A stretch of 23,503 nt of DNA from an uncultured Clostridia bacterium (GTDB taxonomy: Bacteria; Bacillota; Clostridia; Oscillospirales; Oscillospiraceae), in NCBI GenBank assembly GCA_937893605.1, contig CALBGG010000012.1, positions 1 through 23,503 on the forward strand, in the 5' to 3' direction. Below the pieces are notes generated by a model that worked only from the letters and a program-made list of their open reading frames with translations, made no database searches and was not told the origin of the DNA. This document shows positions 14,599 through 21,190 of the stretch, piece by piece. A program made the position numbers and the translations under genes. Numbering within the stretch: the first letter of the stretch is position 1; each line of letters starts with the position of its first letter.

Positions 14599-15648
14599 TT
14601 GAATGTCAATTATTATCTCGGAGCAAACTCCGACACAGGCTTTTATTCGCTTTACGGCGGCTTCTGCCGTGGGGAGGGTGACTTTCTGCATCTCATAAAG
14701 GCAGGCCCCGGCGGCGGAAAATCGGGTTTTATGCGCTGTATAGCTTCGGCCGCTGCCGAGCACGGCTATGACACAGAGTGTGTCCTGTGCTCGGGCGACC
14801 CGGACTCGCTCGATGCAGTATATATACCTGAGCTCAGACTCGGGTTTGCGGACGCTACCGCGCCGCACGCCTGTGAGCCTGAAAATTTTGCGTATAATTC
14901 TGATTATGTAAACTTAGGGCGCTTCTGTGAGAGAATAAGCGATGTACGTATCGGGCAATTTACGGCAGCTTACCGAGCCATGTATAAGACGGCGTATTCT
15001 TATCTTGCCGCGGCAGGCAGCGTTGAACGTGCGGATATTCCTGGGCTCATAAGCAGCGATACGCTTGAAAAGGTGAGAAAACGCGCACGAAGTGCTGCGC
15101 TGCATGAATTGGGAAGCGCAAAAAAGAAAGCTGCCGCTGCGCACGAAAAGCGGTGCTTTGTTCGCTGTATAAGCTGCAAGGGCGAGCTAACATTGACAGA
15201 TGAAGTTAATAAGTTATGTAAACGAATATATCTTCTCGACGACCGCTGCGGCCTTGCGGACGTATACCTTGCCGAGATGCGCTCGGAGGCAGCGGCGCGC
15301 GGCGCGGATACGATACTCTGCCTGTCACCGCTGTGTCCGGAGAAGCCGGATGCGCTGCTGCTGCCCGAACACGGCCTGGGTTTCGTTTCGGCCTCGGCGA
15401 TGGAAATATGCGAGCCGTGGCGGCATGTGCGGCTGGATGCGCTTGTTGATCCTGCCGTATTGCGTGCGGCACGCCCGGAGCTCAGGCGGCGCGATAAGCT
15501 TCGAAATGGGCTTACAGGCGAGGCGGTGCGCTGCCTTTCACGCGCAAAGGAGTATCACGATGAGCTTGAACGCGTGTATAACCCGCATGTCGATTTTGCT
15601 GCGCTGGATGCGTTTACGAATGAGACGATAGACAGAATTTTTGAATAA
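14599..15648 (+). CDS. PRK06851-type P-loop ATPase-like protein
   Basis: A 349-residue protein of the clostridial/bacillary family usually labelled PRK06851 or hypothetical ATPase. It is built of two repeated P-loop-like halves. The first half has LIKAGPGGGKSGFMRCIA (Walker A, K41/S42), then ECVLCSGDPDSLDAVYIPEL and the TAPH box (88-91). The second half repeats this layout (SPLCPEKPDALLLPEHGLGF, 243-262), but where the second Walker A should be it has LLDDRCGLADVYL (212-224), with no GK[ST]. The start is a TTG at 14599 with GGGAGGTG just upstream; no ATG fits. It has its own terminator. The role in the cell is unknown, and the substrate of the phosphate transfer or hydrolysis is not known for the family. 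Confidence 0.8.
   Translation: MNVNYYLGANSDTGFYSLYGGFCRGEGDFLHLIKAGPGGGKSGFMRCIASAAAEHGYDTECVLCSGDPDSLDAVYIPELRLGFADATAPHACEPENFAYNSDYVNLGRFCERISDVRIGQFTAAYRAMYKTAYSYLAAAGSVERADIPGLISSDTLEKVRKRARSAALHELGSAKKKAAAAHEKRCFVRCISCKGELTLTDEVNKLCKRIYLLDDRCGLADVYLAEMRSEAAARGADTILCLSPLCPEKPDALLLPEHGLGFVSASAMEICEPWRHVRLDALVDPAVLRAARPELRRRDKLRNGLTGEAVRCLSRAKEYHDELERVYNPHVDFAALDAFTNETIDRIFE
14904..14913 (+). repeat. TTATGTAAAC word, copy 6
   Basis: Exact copy in the PRK06851-type gene, read as TAT-GTA-AAC (Tyr-Val-Asn). Confidence 0.7.
15214..15223 (+). repeat. TTATGTAAAC word, copy 7
   Basis: Exact copy in the same gene, read in another phase as TTA-TGT-AAA-C (Leu-Cys-Lys). Confidence 0.7.
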
Positions 15649-15685
15649 AAAAACGGCTGAGATTTTGCCTCAGCCGGAAATTTTT
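15647..15685. terminator. Bidirectional terminator between the P-loop gene and the J-domain gene
   Basis: CGGCTGAG (15654-15661) pairs with CTCAGCCG (15669-15676) around ATTTTGC. A run of A precedes it (T-run for the minus strand) and a T-run at about 15681-15685 follows it. It ends both convergent transcripts. Confidence 0.87.
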
Positions 15686-15688
15686 ATT

Positions 15689-16315
15689 TCAGCAGCACAT
15701 ACCGCCCCAGGGGGTCAGGCACGAGCAGCACAGATATGAAGTGCAGCAATCGTCGCAGACGCAGCAGGAGTTGTTGTAGTTTCCGCTGTACTGCTGATAA
15801 TACCGCCCATTATTCTCCAGCCTGCTTAAAAGCTGGCGATAGCTCGGATTGTCGGGGTCTATCTCGACCGCACGCTTTGCATCCTCAAGGGCGTTTATCT
15901 TGTTTCCGAGATACATGTGGGCTACGGCGCTGAGATAGTACCAGCGACCGTCACGCTCGGCAAGCGGCACCTGCGAAAGTGCGGTGAGCGCCTCGTTGTA
16001 TCTGCCGTTGCGTATGTAGTTTACGGCTGCGCGGCACTCTGCGCGCTCCTGCGGCTGCTCGTATGCACCATAGCCGGAAAAACCTCCGAAGCCGCCGTAG
16101 CCGCTATATCCGCCGTAGCCGCCGGACTGACCGGCCTCGCCGTTTTTGATCTGATCGTAAGCGGCATTGATTTCGTTCATTTTTGCCGCAGCCTCGGCGT
16201 TGCCCGGGTTGCGGTCGGGGTGATATTTCTTTGCAAGCTCTCTGTAGGCTTTTTTTATCTCCTCGTCGCTCGCGTTGCGCGAAACGCCGAGGACTTCATA
16301 GGGGTCCCGTGCCAT
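15689..16315 (-). CDS. J-domain protein with TPR-like repeats and a cysteine-rich tail
   Basis: A 208-residue DnaJ-related co-chaperone that should stimulate an Hsp70 (DnaK). The J domain covers residues 1-57 with the HPD triad at 32-34. A flexible Gly/Tyr/Phe-rich linker follows (about 61-88). Helical, TPR-like repeats cover about 90-167 (AVNYIRNGRYNEALTALSQV and VAHMYLGNKINALEDAKRAV). The last 25 residues contain ten cysteines, in CCVCDDCC, LCCSC and MCC groups. The zinc-finger and C-terminal substrate domains of classical DnaJ are absent. AAGGAG precedes the ATG. It is the last gene of a minus-strand cluster, 13 bases after the DUF5685 gene. The Cys-rich tail might bind metal or be lipidated or oxidised; this is inference. 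Confidence 0.88.
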   Translation of the reverse strand: MARDPYEVLGVSRNASDEEIKKAYRELAKKYHPDRNPGNAEAAAKMNEINAAYDQIKNGEAGQSGGYGGYSGYGGFGGFSGYGAYEQPQERAECRAAVNYIRNGRYNEALTALSQVPLAERDGRWYYLSAVAHMYLGNKINALEDAKRAVEIDPDNPSYRQLLSRLENNGRYYQQYSGNYNNSCCVCDDCCTSYLCCSCLTPWGGMCC

Positions 16316-16328
16316 TCGGTACTGCTCC

Positions 16329-17153
16329 TTACTTACTGTCTGTTCCGTAGTGGCGGTCGAATTTTATCCACACGCCGCTGCACAGTATATTTTTTATTAT
16401 GTCCGCATCCTGAACTATAGGCAGCCGCTCAAAGCTTCTTACGCAGTCGGCCAGCAGCAGCTCAAGGATAGACCTGAACCTCTCGCGCTCGTCAAGCCTG
16501 CCATACAGGTAAACGAAAGGGTTATACTTATATGCTCTTTTGTCGCCTTTAAGATCGACGCACGCGTCCATGACATAGATAAACTGCCCGAGCGACATGC
16601 CGAAGGCGCGCAGATCATTTTGCCAGTGATCCTCGTGCATGACGAAAAGCTCCGCCATCAGTCTGCCGAAGGCCGCCGCCGCTGCATCTGTCGAAGTATC
16701 CCTGCGATCTTCGATGGCCTTAAGCTCGTCCATCGACTGCTTTATCACCTCGCACTGGCGCGGATGCTCTTTGCAGACCTTTTTGTATGACGGCTCAAGA
16801 ACCTTTGCCGAGGCAAGTGCAGGGAAACTTATTTCATCGCTCCAGTCGTCCAGGCAGTTGAGATAGGCAAGTGCAACGTTCATATCCGCCGCGTAGTCGC
16901 TTATCTCCGACTGCAAAAACGCTCTTTGCCCAAACGGATGCGCGGGGCAGGGTGCTTCGCCCCTGAGATCATACGGCTCGTACAGGGAAGAGAGCAGCAT
17001 GACGAGAAACGCCATGTCATATGTCAGCGTAAATCGGGCAAAGCCGCCGTGACGTTCGCTGAGGCTGCGGCACAGGCCGCAGTAATATGCTTTGTATCTC
17101 TGCCGCTGCCGTTCGTCGAGGGCGGAAAGATCCGCCGTTACAAAGCCGAACAT
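16329..17153 (-). CDS. DUF5685-family protein, unknown function
   Basis: A 274-residue, probably all-helical protein. I recognise the DUF5685 opening MFGFVTADLSALDERQRQRY followed by KAYYCGLCRSLSERHGG, with C25/C28, and the TLTYDMAFL segment. Two Asp-rich stretches stand out: CLDDWSDE (100-107) and DACVDLKGDKRAYKYNPF (196-213). C69 and H72 (CPAHP) could join C25/C28 as metal ligands. No membrane segment is seen. The ATG at 17153 follows the previous stop by one base, with AGGA six bases before it inside the neighbouring gene, so the two are translationally coupled. Its constant neighbour here is a J-domain gene. Confidence 0.78.
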   Translation of the reverse strand: MFGFVTADLSALDERQRQRYKAYYCGLCRSLSERHGGFARFTLTYDMAFLVMLLSSLYEPYDLRGEAPCPAHPFGQRAFLQSEISDYAADMNVALAYLNCLDDWSDEISFPALASAKVLEPSYKKVCKEHPRQCEVIKQSMDELKAIEDRRDTSTDAAAAAFGRLMAELFVMHEDHWQNDLRAFGMSLGQFIYVMDACVDLKGDKRAYKYNPFVYLYGRLDERERFRSILELLLADCVRSFERLPIVQDADIIKNILCSGVWIKFDRHYGTDSK

Positions 17154-17154
17154 C

Positions 17155-17562
17155 TCAGGTCCTGCCGGTAAACGAGTTGCCGCATTTTTTGCACACTATG
17201 TTTATTTTGCCCTTGTGCCGGGGAACTCTCAGCGTGGTATGGCATGCCGGACAGGTGAAGAACTTATAGTCCTTGCGCTGAGTCCAGCGAACCTTTATCA
17301 TTTCAAATTTGCCGCTTATGCTCATGCGCATTTTCATATAGCGGTTGTTTTCCGCGCTGCGCTTATATAAATTTCTCGACAGCATACGCGCATAGACTAA
17401 GATAAGCAGAACTAAGGCGAGAAGCCACACGAGCCTTGACAATCCCGTGCTGTTGAATACAACGGCCAGTATCATCAAGACAAGGCTTAGGATAGACAGA
17501 AATCGGTTGAGCTGATCAATGCCGCAGCGTCCGGCCATAAAGCGCACAAATTTTTCTCTCAT
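17155..17562 (-). CDS. Two-helix membrane protein with a C-terminal zinc ribbon
   Basis: A 135-residue protein. Two adjacent membrane helices (about 21-37 and 42-57) are followed by a basic cytoplasmic stretch and a treble-clef or zinc-ribbon-like module at 104-127, CPACHTTLRVP and VCKKCGNSF, with C104, C107, C124 and C127. AAGGTGA precedes the ATG. The gene touches the DUF5685 gene and sits 87 bases after the YD-repeat lipoprotein gene, with no obvious terminator in between. Function unknown; it might recruit the cytoplasmic DUF5685/J-domain proteins to the membrane, but that is only context. Confidence 0.7.
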   Translation of the reverse strand: MREKFVRFMAGRCGIDQLNRFLSILSLVLMILAVVFNSTGLSRLVWLLALVLLILVYARMLSRNLYKRSAENNRYMKMRMSISGKFEMIKVRWTQRKDYKFFTCPACHTTLRVPRHKGKINIVCKKCGNSFTGRT

Positions 17563-17649
17563 GGAAAAGTCACCTTGATAGAACTGAATATTACAATAGT
17601 TTATATTATCACAGCCACAGCCGGAATATATAAATTATTTGTGAATTCG

Positions 17650-18537
17650 TCAGCCTTTGACGTAGCTCCAAATATATTCGATGACAGTGTCCTGCTCACC
17701 GTCACCCTGACTGCGTGTGCACTTTATAACATTGCCCGGCTCGTCGTACTCATATTCGTTTTTCGTGATGCTGATCGCATTCCCGTCCGGGCCGTAAATG
17801 CTGACGGAGAGCTCGTTTTCGTGCTCGTCATAGCTGTACTCGGTTCGGCTTATGATACTGCCGTCGGCAGCGGTCTGCTTCTGAGCAAGGCGGCCGTTAT
17901 CGCCGTAGGTATAGGTTTCAACAGTTTCGCTTTCCTCGAGCATGTCCTGCCGCGTGAGCTTTATGAGCTTACCGGTGTCATCGTACTCATATGCAATGTC
18001 GCTTATTAGTTTGACGCTCTCGAAAGCACCTTCGTTTGCGAGACACTCAAAATACTTTTCGCTCACAAGATTTTTGCCCTCGTAGGCGTAGACGGTGTAG
18101 GAGGTCACGCTGCCGCCTATTACGCTCGATTCTTTCATCTTGAGTCCCGACTCGTTATATTCGTACAAAACGCGGTACTCCTCGGCATACTCCTCGGGAC
18201 CGTTTGCAACGTAGCTTATCATGGTATCGGCAAGACCGTCGGCGTTGAGGATGTATTCCTTGTATCCGACGGGAGCGTCGTTTATGCCGAGCGTAGTTTC
18301 CTTTACGAGAGCCCCTCTGTCGTCGTATTCGTATATAACGGTGTTGAATTTAAGTCCGTTCGTGTTGTACCGGATCTCTTTTTCGAGCTTTCCCTCGGAC
18401 TTGTCGTATATTGCAAGATCCTGCGTTGGCGCAGGCGTATCAGTTGGCTCGGCAGGGGTTGCGCCGCCGTCATCTGCACACGCGCAAAGCACGACGGCAA
18501 GCACGACGGCGAGCAGCATACTGATAGTTTTTTTCAT
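17650..18537 (-). CDS. Lipoprotein with YD-type repeats
   Basis: A 295-residue exported lipoprotein. The signal peptide is MKKTISMLLAVVLAVVLCAC, with lipobox LCAC and lipidated C20. A short Thr/Pro linker follows (TPAEPTDTPAPTQD). The rest consists of about eight YEYDxxGxLxK-like units of roughly 20-30 residues (for example YEYDDRGALVKET, YEYDDTGKLIKLT, YTYGDNGRLAQKQ, YEYDEPGNVIKCT), the RHS/YD pattern that makes beta-rich carbohydrate- or surface-binding folds. The start is the ATG at 18537 with AAGGGAG in front. It follows the PepSY gene by 16 bases and presumably shares its promoter. No toxin or protease domain is attached. Confidence 0.83.
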   Translation of the reverse strand: MKKTISMLLAVVLAVVLCACADDGGATPAEPTDTPAPTQDLAIYDKSEGKLEKEIRYNTNGLKFNTVIYEYDDRGALVKETTLGINDAPVGYKEYILNADGLADTMISYVANGPEEYAEEYRVLYEYNESGLKMKESSVIGGSVTSYTVYAYEGKNLVSEKYFECLANEGAFESVKLISDIAYEYDDTGKLIKLTRQDMLEESETVETYTYGDNGRLAQKQTAADGSIISRTEYSYDEHENELSVSIYGPDGNAISITKNEYEYDEPGNVIKCTRSQGDGEQDTVIEYIWSYVKG

Positions 18538-18553
18538 ATCCGGCGGCTCCCTT

Positions 18554-18859
18554 CTAATCGTCGATATCCTTGTCAAGTATTGCGCCGGTGTAGGCCTCAA
18601 TCTCGTACTCGTACTCAAGCGCTATCGTCCGGAACCGGACGTCGTAATACCACACACCGTCGTCGAGCTTGAGCTTGACCTTTAATTCTGACACCTGATT
18701 TTCGGCAAGGCGCGCATCACTGAGCGCTATCTGCTGAGCCGGTTCCTCTCCGATGAGAAGCTCGTCGTCGCGAGTCTGATAAATAAGGTAGACAGCTCCG
18801 CCTGCTATAAGCGCCGCGGCAAGAATGCAAATTATAAGTATTCTAATGCTTTTCTTCAT
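18554..18859 (-). CDS. Membrane-anchored PepSY-domain protein
   Basis: A 101-residue protein with an N-terminal membrane helix (about 5-26) and one extracellular PepSY domain (about 35-101). The domain has the usual order: AQQIALSDARL helix, VSELKVKLKLDDGVWYYDVR strands and EYEYEIEAYTGAILDKDIDD at the end. PepSY domains are thought to inhibit or bind proteases or peptides at the cell surface. The start is the ATG at 18859, preceded by GAGG; the longer frame to 18967 crosses the promoter. First gene of the cluster that continues with the YD-repeat lipoprotein. Confidence 0.84.
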   Translation of the reverse strand: MKKSIRILIICILAAALIAGGAVYLIYQTRDDELLIGEEPAQQIALSDARLAENQVSELKVKLKLDDGVWYYDVRFRTIALEYEYEIEAYTGAILDKDIDD

Positions 18860-18886
18860 GTTTTTCCTCACAATATATAATAAATC

Positions 18887-18915
18887 ATTATAGCATTTTT
18901 GCAGTCGTTTAGCAA
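18887..18915 (-). promoter_or_regulatory. Promoter of the PepSY-lipoprotein cluster
   Basis: TTGCTA (18915-18910), 17 bases, perfect TATAAT (18892-18887), about 28 bases above the PepSY start codon. It is divergent from the yceD promoter. Confidence 0.83.
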
Positions 18916-18960
18916 TATGTCTGTTTTTCCGCGTTTTTGAAGGAAAAACGAAATTTTCGG

Positions 18961-18989
18961 TTGACAAGCAGGACTTATTACACTATAAT
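18961..18989 (+). promoter_or_regulatory. Full-consensus sigma-A promoter of yceD-rpmF
   Basis: TTGACA (18961-18966), exactly 17 bases, TATAAT (18984-18989): no mismatch to consensus. The leader is about 20 bases. Confidence 0.92.
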
Positions 18990-19016
18990 ATTCAAGCGAC
19001 TGTGGAGAGGTGCGCT

Positions 19017-19511
19017 ATGCTGCTTGATTTACGACAGATAATTGAAGTTCCCGGGAAAAGTGTTCCGTTCAGGTGTGAGCTGAATACTGACGGGCTGGAA
19101 TTTGAGTCTGTCAAGGAGTATAAGACCCCGCCTACGGCAGAAGGCAGAGTGTTTAACGAGGCAGGTATCCTGACACTCGAGGGTACCCTGACGGCCGAAA
19201 TGACTTGCGTCTGCGACAGATGTGGTAAACTGTTCGACAGCAGCAAGGTGATGAACCTCCACGCCTTCATATCCGACAGAGAGTCTGAGGATCCCGAGGT
19301 CTTTGTTCTCGACGGGGACAAGCTTGATCTCGATGAAACGCTCTCGACCCTTTTCGTCCTTGACATGGAAACGAAGTTTCTGTGCTCGGAGGATTGCAAA
19401 GGTCTATGCTCCCGCTGCGGAGCCGATTTAAACCTTGGCCCCTGCGCGTGCGGGAAAGAAGTCGATCCAAGACTTGCTGTTTTGCAGCAGCTGTTGGATA
19501 GTGATCAATAA
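19017..19511 (+). CDS. yceD: YceD/DUF177-family protein
   Basis: A 164-residue DUF177 protein, the usual partner gene of rpmF; in plants and bacteria the family is tied to 23S rRNA and 50S assembly. The fold signature is VFNEAGILTLEGTLTAEMTC followed by VCDRCGKLFD. A second Cys set near the end (CSEDCKGLCSRCGADLN and GPCACG) probably binds zinc. I chose the ATG at 19017, with GGAGAGG six bases before it, over the GTG at 19002. It is followed 41 bases later by rpmF. Confidence 0.88.
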   Translation: MLLDLRQIIEVPGKSVPFRCELNTDGLEFESVKEYKTPPTAEGRVFNEAGILTLEGTLTAEMTCVCDRCGKLFDSSKVMNLHAFISDRESEDPEVFVLDGDKLDLDETLSTLFVLDMETKFLCSEDCKGLCSRCGADLNLGPCACGKEVDPRLAVLQQLLDSDQ

Positions 19512-19552
19512 TATTTGCGCTGATATGCAGCTATTTTTCAGGAGGTGTCACC

Positions 19553-19738
19553 ATGGCAGTCCCTAAGGGAAAAGTATCAAGACAGAGACGTGATAAGAGA
19601 CGTTCGTCTCATTGGAAGCTCGAGGCTCCCGGCATAGTAAAGTGCCCCAACTGCGGCGAGTTCAAAATGCCCCACCGTGCGTGCAAGGCATGCGGCATGT
19701 ACAACGGCCGTAAGGTTCTCGCTGTTGACGAGAAGTAA
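19553..19738 (+). CDS. rpmF: 50S ribosomal protein L32, zinc-binding form
   Basis: A 61-residue ribosomal protein: MAVPKGKVSRQRRDKRRSSH, then CPNCGEFKMPHRACKACGMY. The four cysteines identify the zinc-containing (C+) form. AGGAGGTG precedes the ATG. It ends the yceD unit at a terminator. Confidence 0.97.
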   Translation: MAVPKGKVSRQRRDKRRSSHWKLEAPGIVKCPNCGEFKMPHRACKACGMYNGRKVLAVDEK

Positions 19739-19755
19739 TTTAAATGCTGATGCTC

Positions 19756-19791
19756 AAGGAGGAAAGGGTAGCCGTACCCCTTCCTCCTTTT
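19756..19791 (+). terminator. Terminator after rpmF
   Basis: GGAGGAA (19758-19764) pairs with TTCCTCC (19781-19787), with a further GGG/CCC inside after one mismatch, followed by only four T. It is a moderate terminator lying 15 bases ahead of the next gene. Confidence 0.68.
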
Positions 19792-19805
19792 GCGCATTGT
19801 AGTCT

Positions 19806-21179
19806 ATGAAAAATGACGTTATTTCGAAAATAGATAACGATAGCCCGCTGCTGCACAAGGCGCATATAGGCGATGAGATAGTCAGTATAAACGGAAATGT
19901 CATCCACGACGTGCTCGACTATAAATACTTCTCCTACGACCCGGTGCTGCACATAAGGCTGCGCAGACCCGACGGTACGGAGCACACAGTGCTCGTGCAG
20001 AAGCCCGAGGGGCGCGATCTCGGCCTGGAGTTTTCCGAGTATCTTATGGATAACCCGCGAAGCTGCGCGAATAACTGCGTGTTCTGCTTTATAGATCAGC
20101 TTCCAAAGGGCATGCGCAAGACGATGTATTTTAAGGATGACGATGCGCGCCTGAGCTTTCTGCTGGGAAACTACATCACGCTCACAAACCTCTCCGAGCG
20201 CGAGATACAGCGCATAACGGACCTGCACATAAGTCCCGTGAACATATCCGTCCACGCTACCGACCCCGAGCTGCGTGTTAAGCTCCTGCGTAACAAAAAC
20301 GCGGGTAAATGCGTCGATATAATGCGCCGCTTTGCCGACGGCGGCATCGTCATGAACTGCCAGATCGTATGCTGCCCGGGGCTTAATGACGATAAGGCGC
20401 TGATGCGCACGATGGAGGATCTTGCGGCGCTGTACCCCGCGGTGCACAGCGTGTCGATAGTTCCGGTGGGGCTCACAAAATACCGCGACGGGCTGTTTCC
20501 GCTTAAGTCGTTTACGCCGGAGCATTCGGCGGAGACCATAGACATGGTCACGGCCTTCGGCGACGAGTGCGTGAAAAAATACGGAACGAGGATATTCTTC
20601 TGTTCGGACGAGATGTATATCTGCGCCCGCCGAGAGCTTCCCGAGGACGATTTCTACGAGGAGCACACGCAGCTTGAAAACGGCGTCGGCATGATACGCC
20701 TGCTCGAGCGCGAGTTCAAAAGCGCGCTTATGTTGTCCGACGAGCCTGACGGAGTGCCGTTTTCAATAGCCTGCGGCACGTCTGTTGCGCCGTATTTTGA
20801 AAAACTTATTTGTCTTGCCGCCGAAAAGTATGGTAATATAAACGGAAAGGTGTACGCCATTCAGAACGACTTTTTCGGCCGCAGCATCAATGTCTCGGGT
20901 CTCATAACCGGCGGCGATCTCATAGCTCAGCTCAAGGGGAAAGACCTGGGTGAGCGGCTTTTCGTGTCGCAGAATATGCTGCGCCGCGATGAGCTCGATT
21001 TTCTTGACGATGTCACGCTCGAGGAAGCGATAGAAGCCCTCGGCGTTCCGATATACCCTGTTGAGTCGGACGGATTTGCCCTTTGGGATGCCATTAGCGG
21101 CGATAACCTGCCCGAAGTGAAAATACCTGTCCGCTCACCAGAGCGGCAGCGGTACTATAAGTATAATCAGAATCGATAG
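19806..21179 (+). CDS. Radical SAM protein with PDZ-like and DUF512 domains
   Basis: A 457-residue protein of the DUF512 (TIGR03279-like) family. The N-terminal PDZ-like domain covers about 5-70 (GDEIVSINGNVIHDVLDYKY). The radical SAM core begins at SCANNCVFCFIDQLPKGMR, where C87, C91 and C94 (CX3CX2C) should hold a 4Fe-4S cluster. The DUF512 domain follows from about 235 (SIVPVGLTKYRDGLFPLKSF) to the GVPIYPVESDG end. Substrate and reaction are unknown, but the gene is regularly found beside der in Firmicutes, which hints at ribosome assembly or rRNA modification. I see no Shine-Dalgarno in front of the ATG at 19806; the only AGGAGG is in the terminator stem about 45 bases upstream. der follows 11 bases after its stop. 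Confidence 0.9.
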   Translation: MKNDVISKIDNDSPLLHKAHIGDEIVSINGNVIHDVLDYKYFSYDPVLHIRLRRPDGTEHTVLVQKPEGRDLGLEFSEYLMDNPRSCANNCVFCFIDQLPKGMRKTMYFKDDDARLSFLLGNYITLTNLSEREIQRITDLHISPVNISVHATDPELRVKLLRNKNAGKCVDIMRRFADGGIVMNCQIVCCPGLNDDKALMRTMEDLAALYPAVHSVSIVPVGLTKYRDGLFPLKSFTPEHSAETIDMVTAFGDECVKKYGTRIFFCSDEMYICARRELPEDDFYEEHTQLENGVGMIRLLEREFKSALMLSDEPDGVPFSIACGTSVAPYFEKLICLAAEKYGNINGKVYAIQNDFFGRSINVSGLITGGDLIAQLKGKDLGERLFVSQNMLRRDELDFLDDVTLEEAIEALGVPIYPVESDGFALWDAISGDNLPEVKIPVRSPERQRYYKYNQNR

Positions 21180-21190
21180 GAGGTTAAAAC

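Noticed and set aside
937..15223. TTATGTAAAC as a DnaA box or ParB parS site
   Set aside because: DnaA boxes are TTATNCACA and parS is a 16-base palindrome with a CACGTG core. Neither fits, and the words lie inside genes without clustering of the oriC type.
19740..20666. A 308-codon minus-strand frame opposite the DUF512 gene
   Set aside because: It is a shadow of the radical SAM gene and even covers its terminator; no motif was seen.
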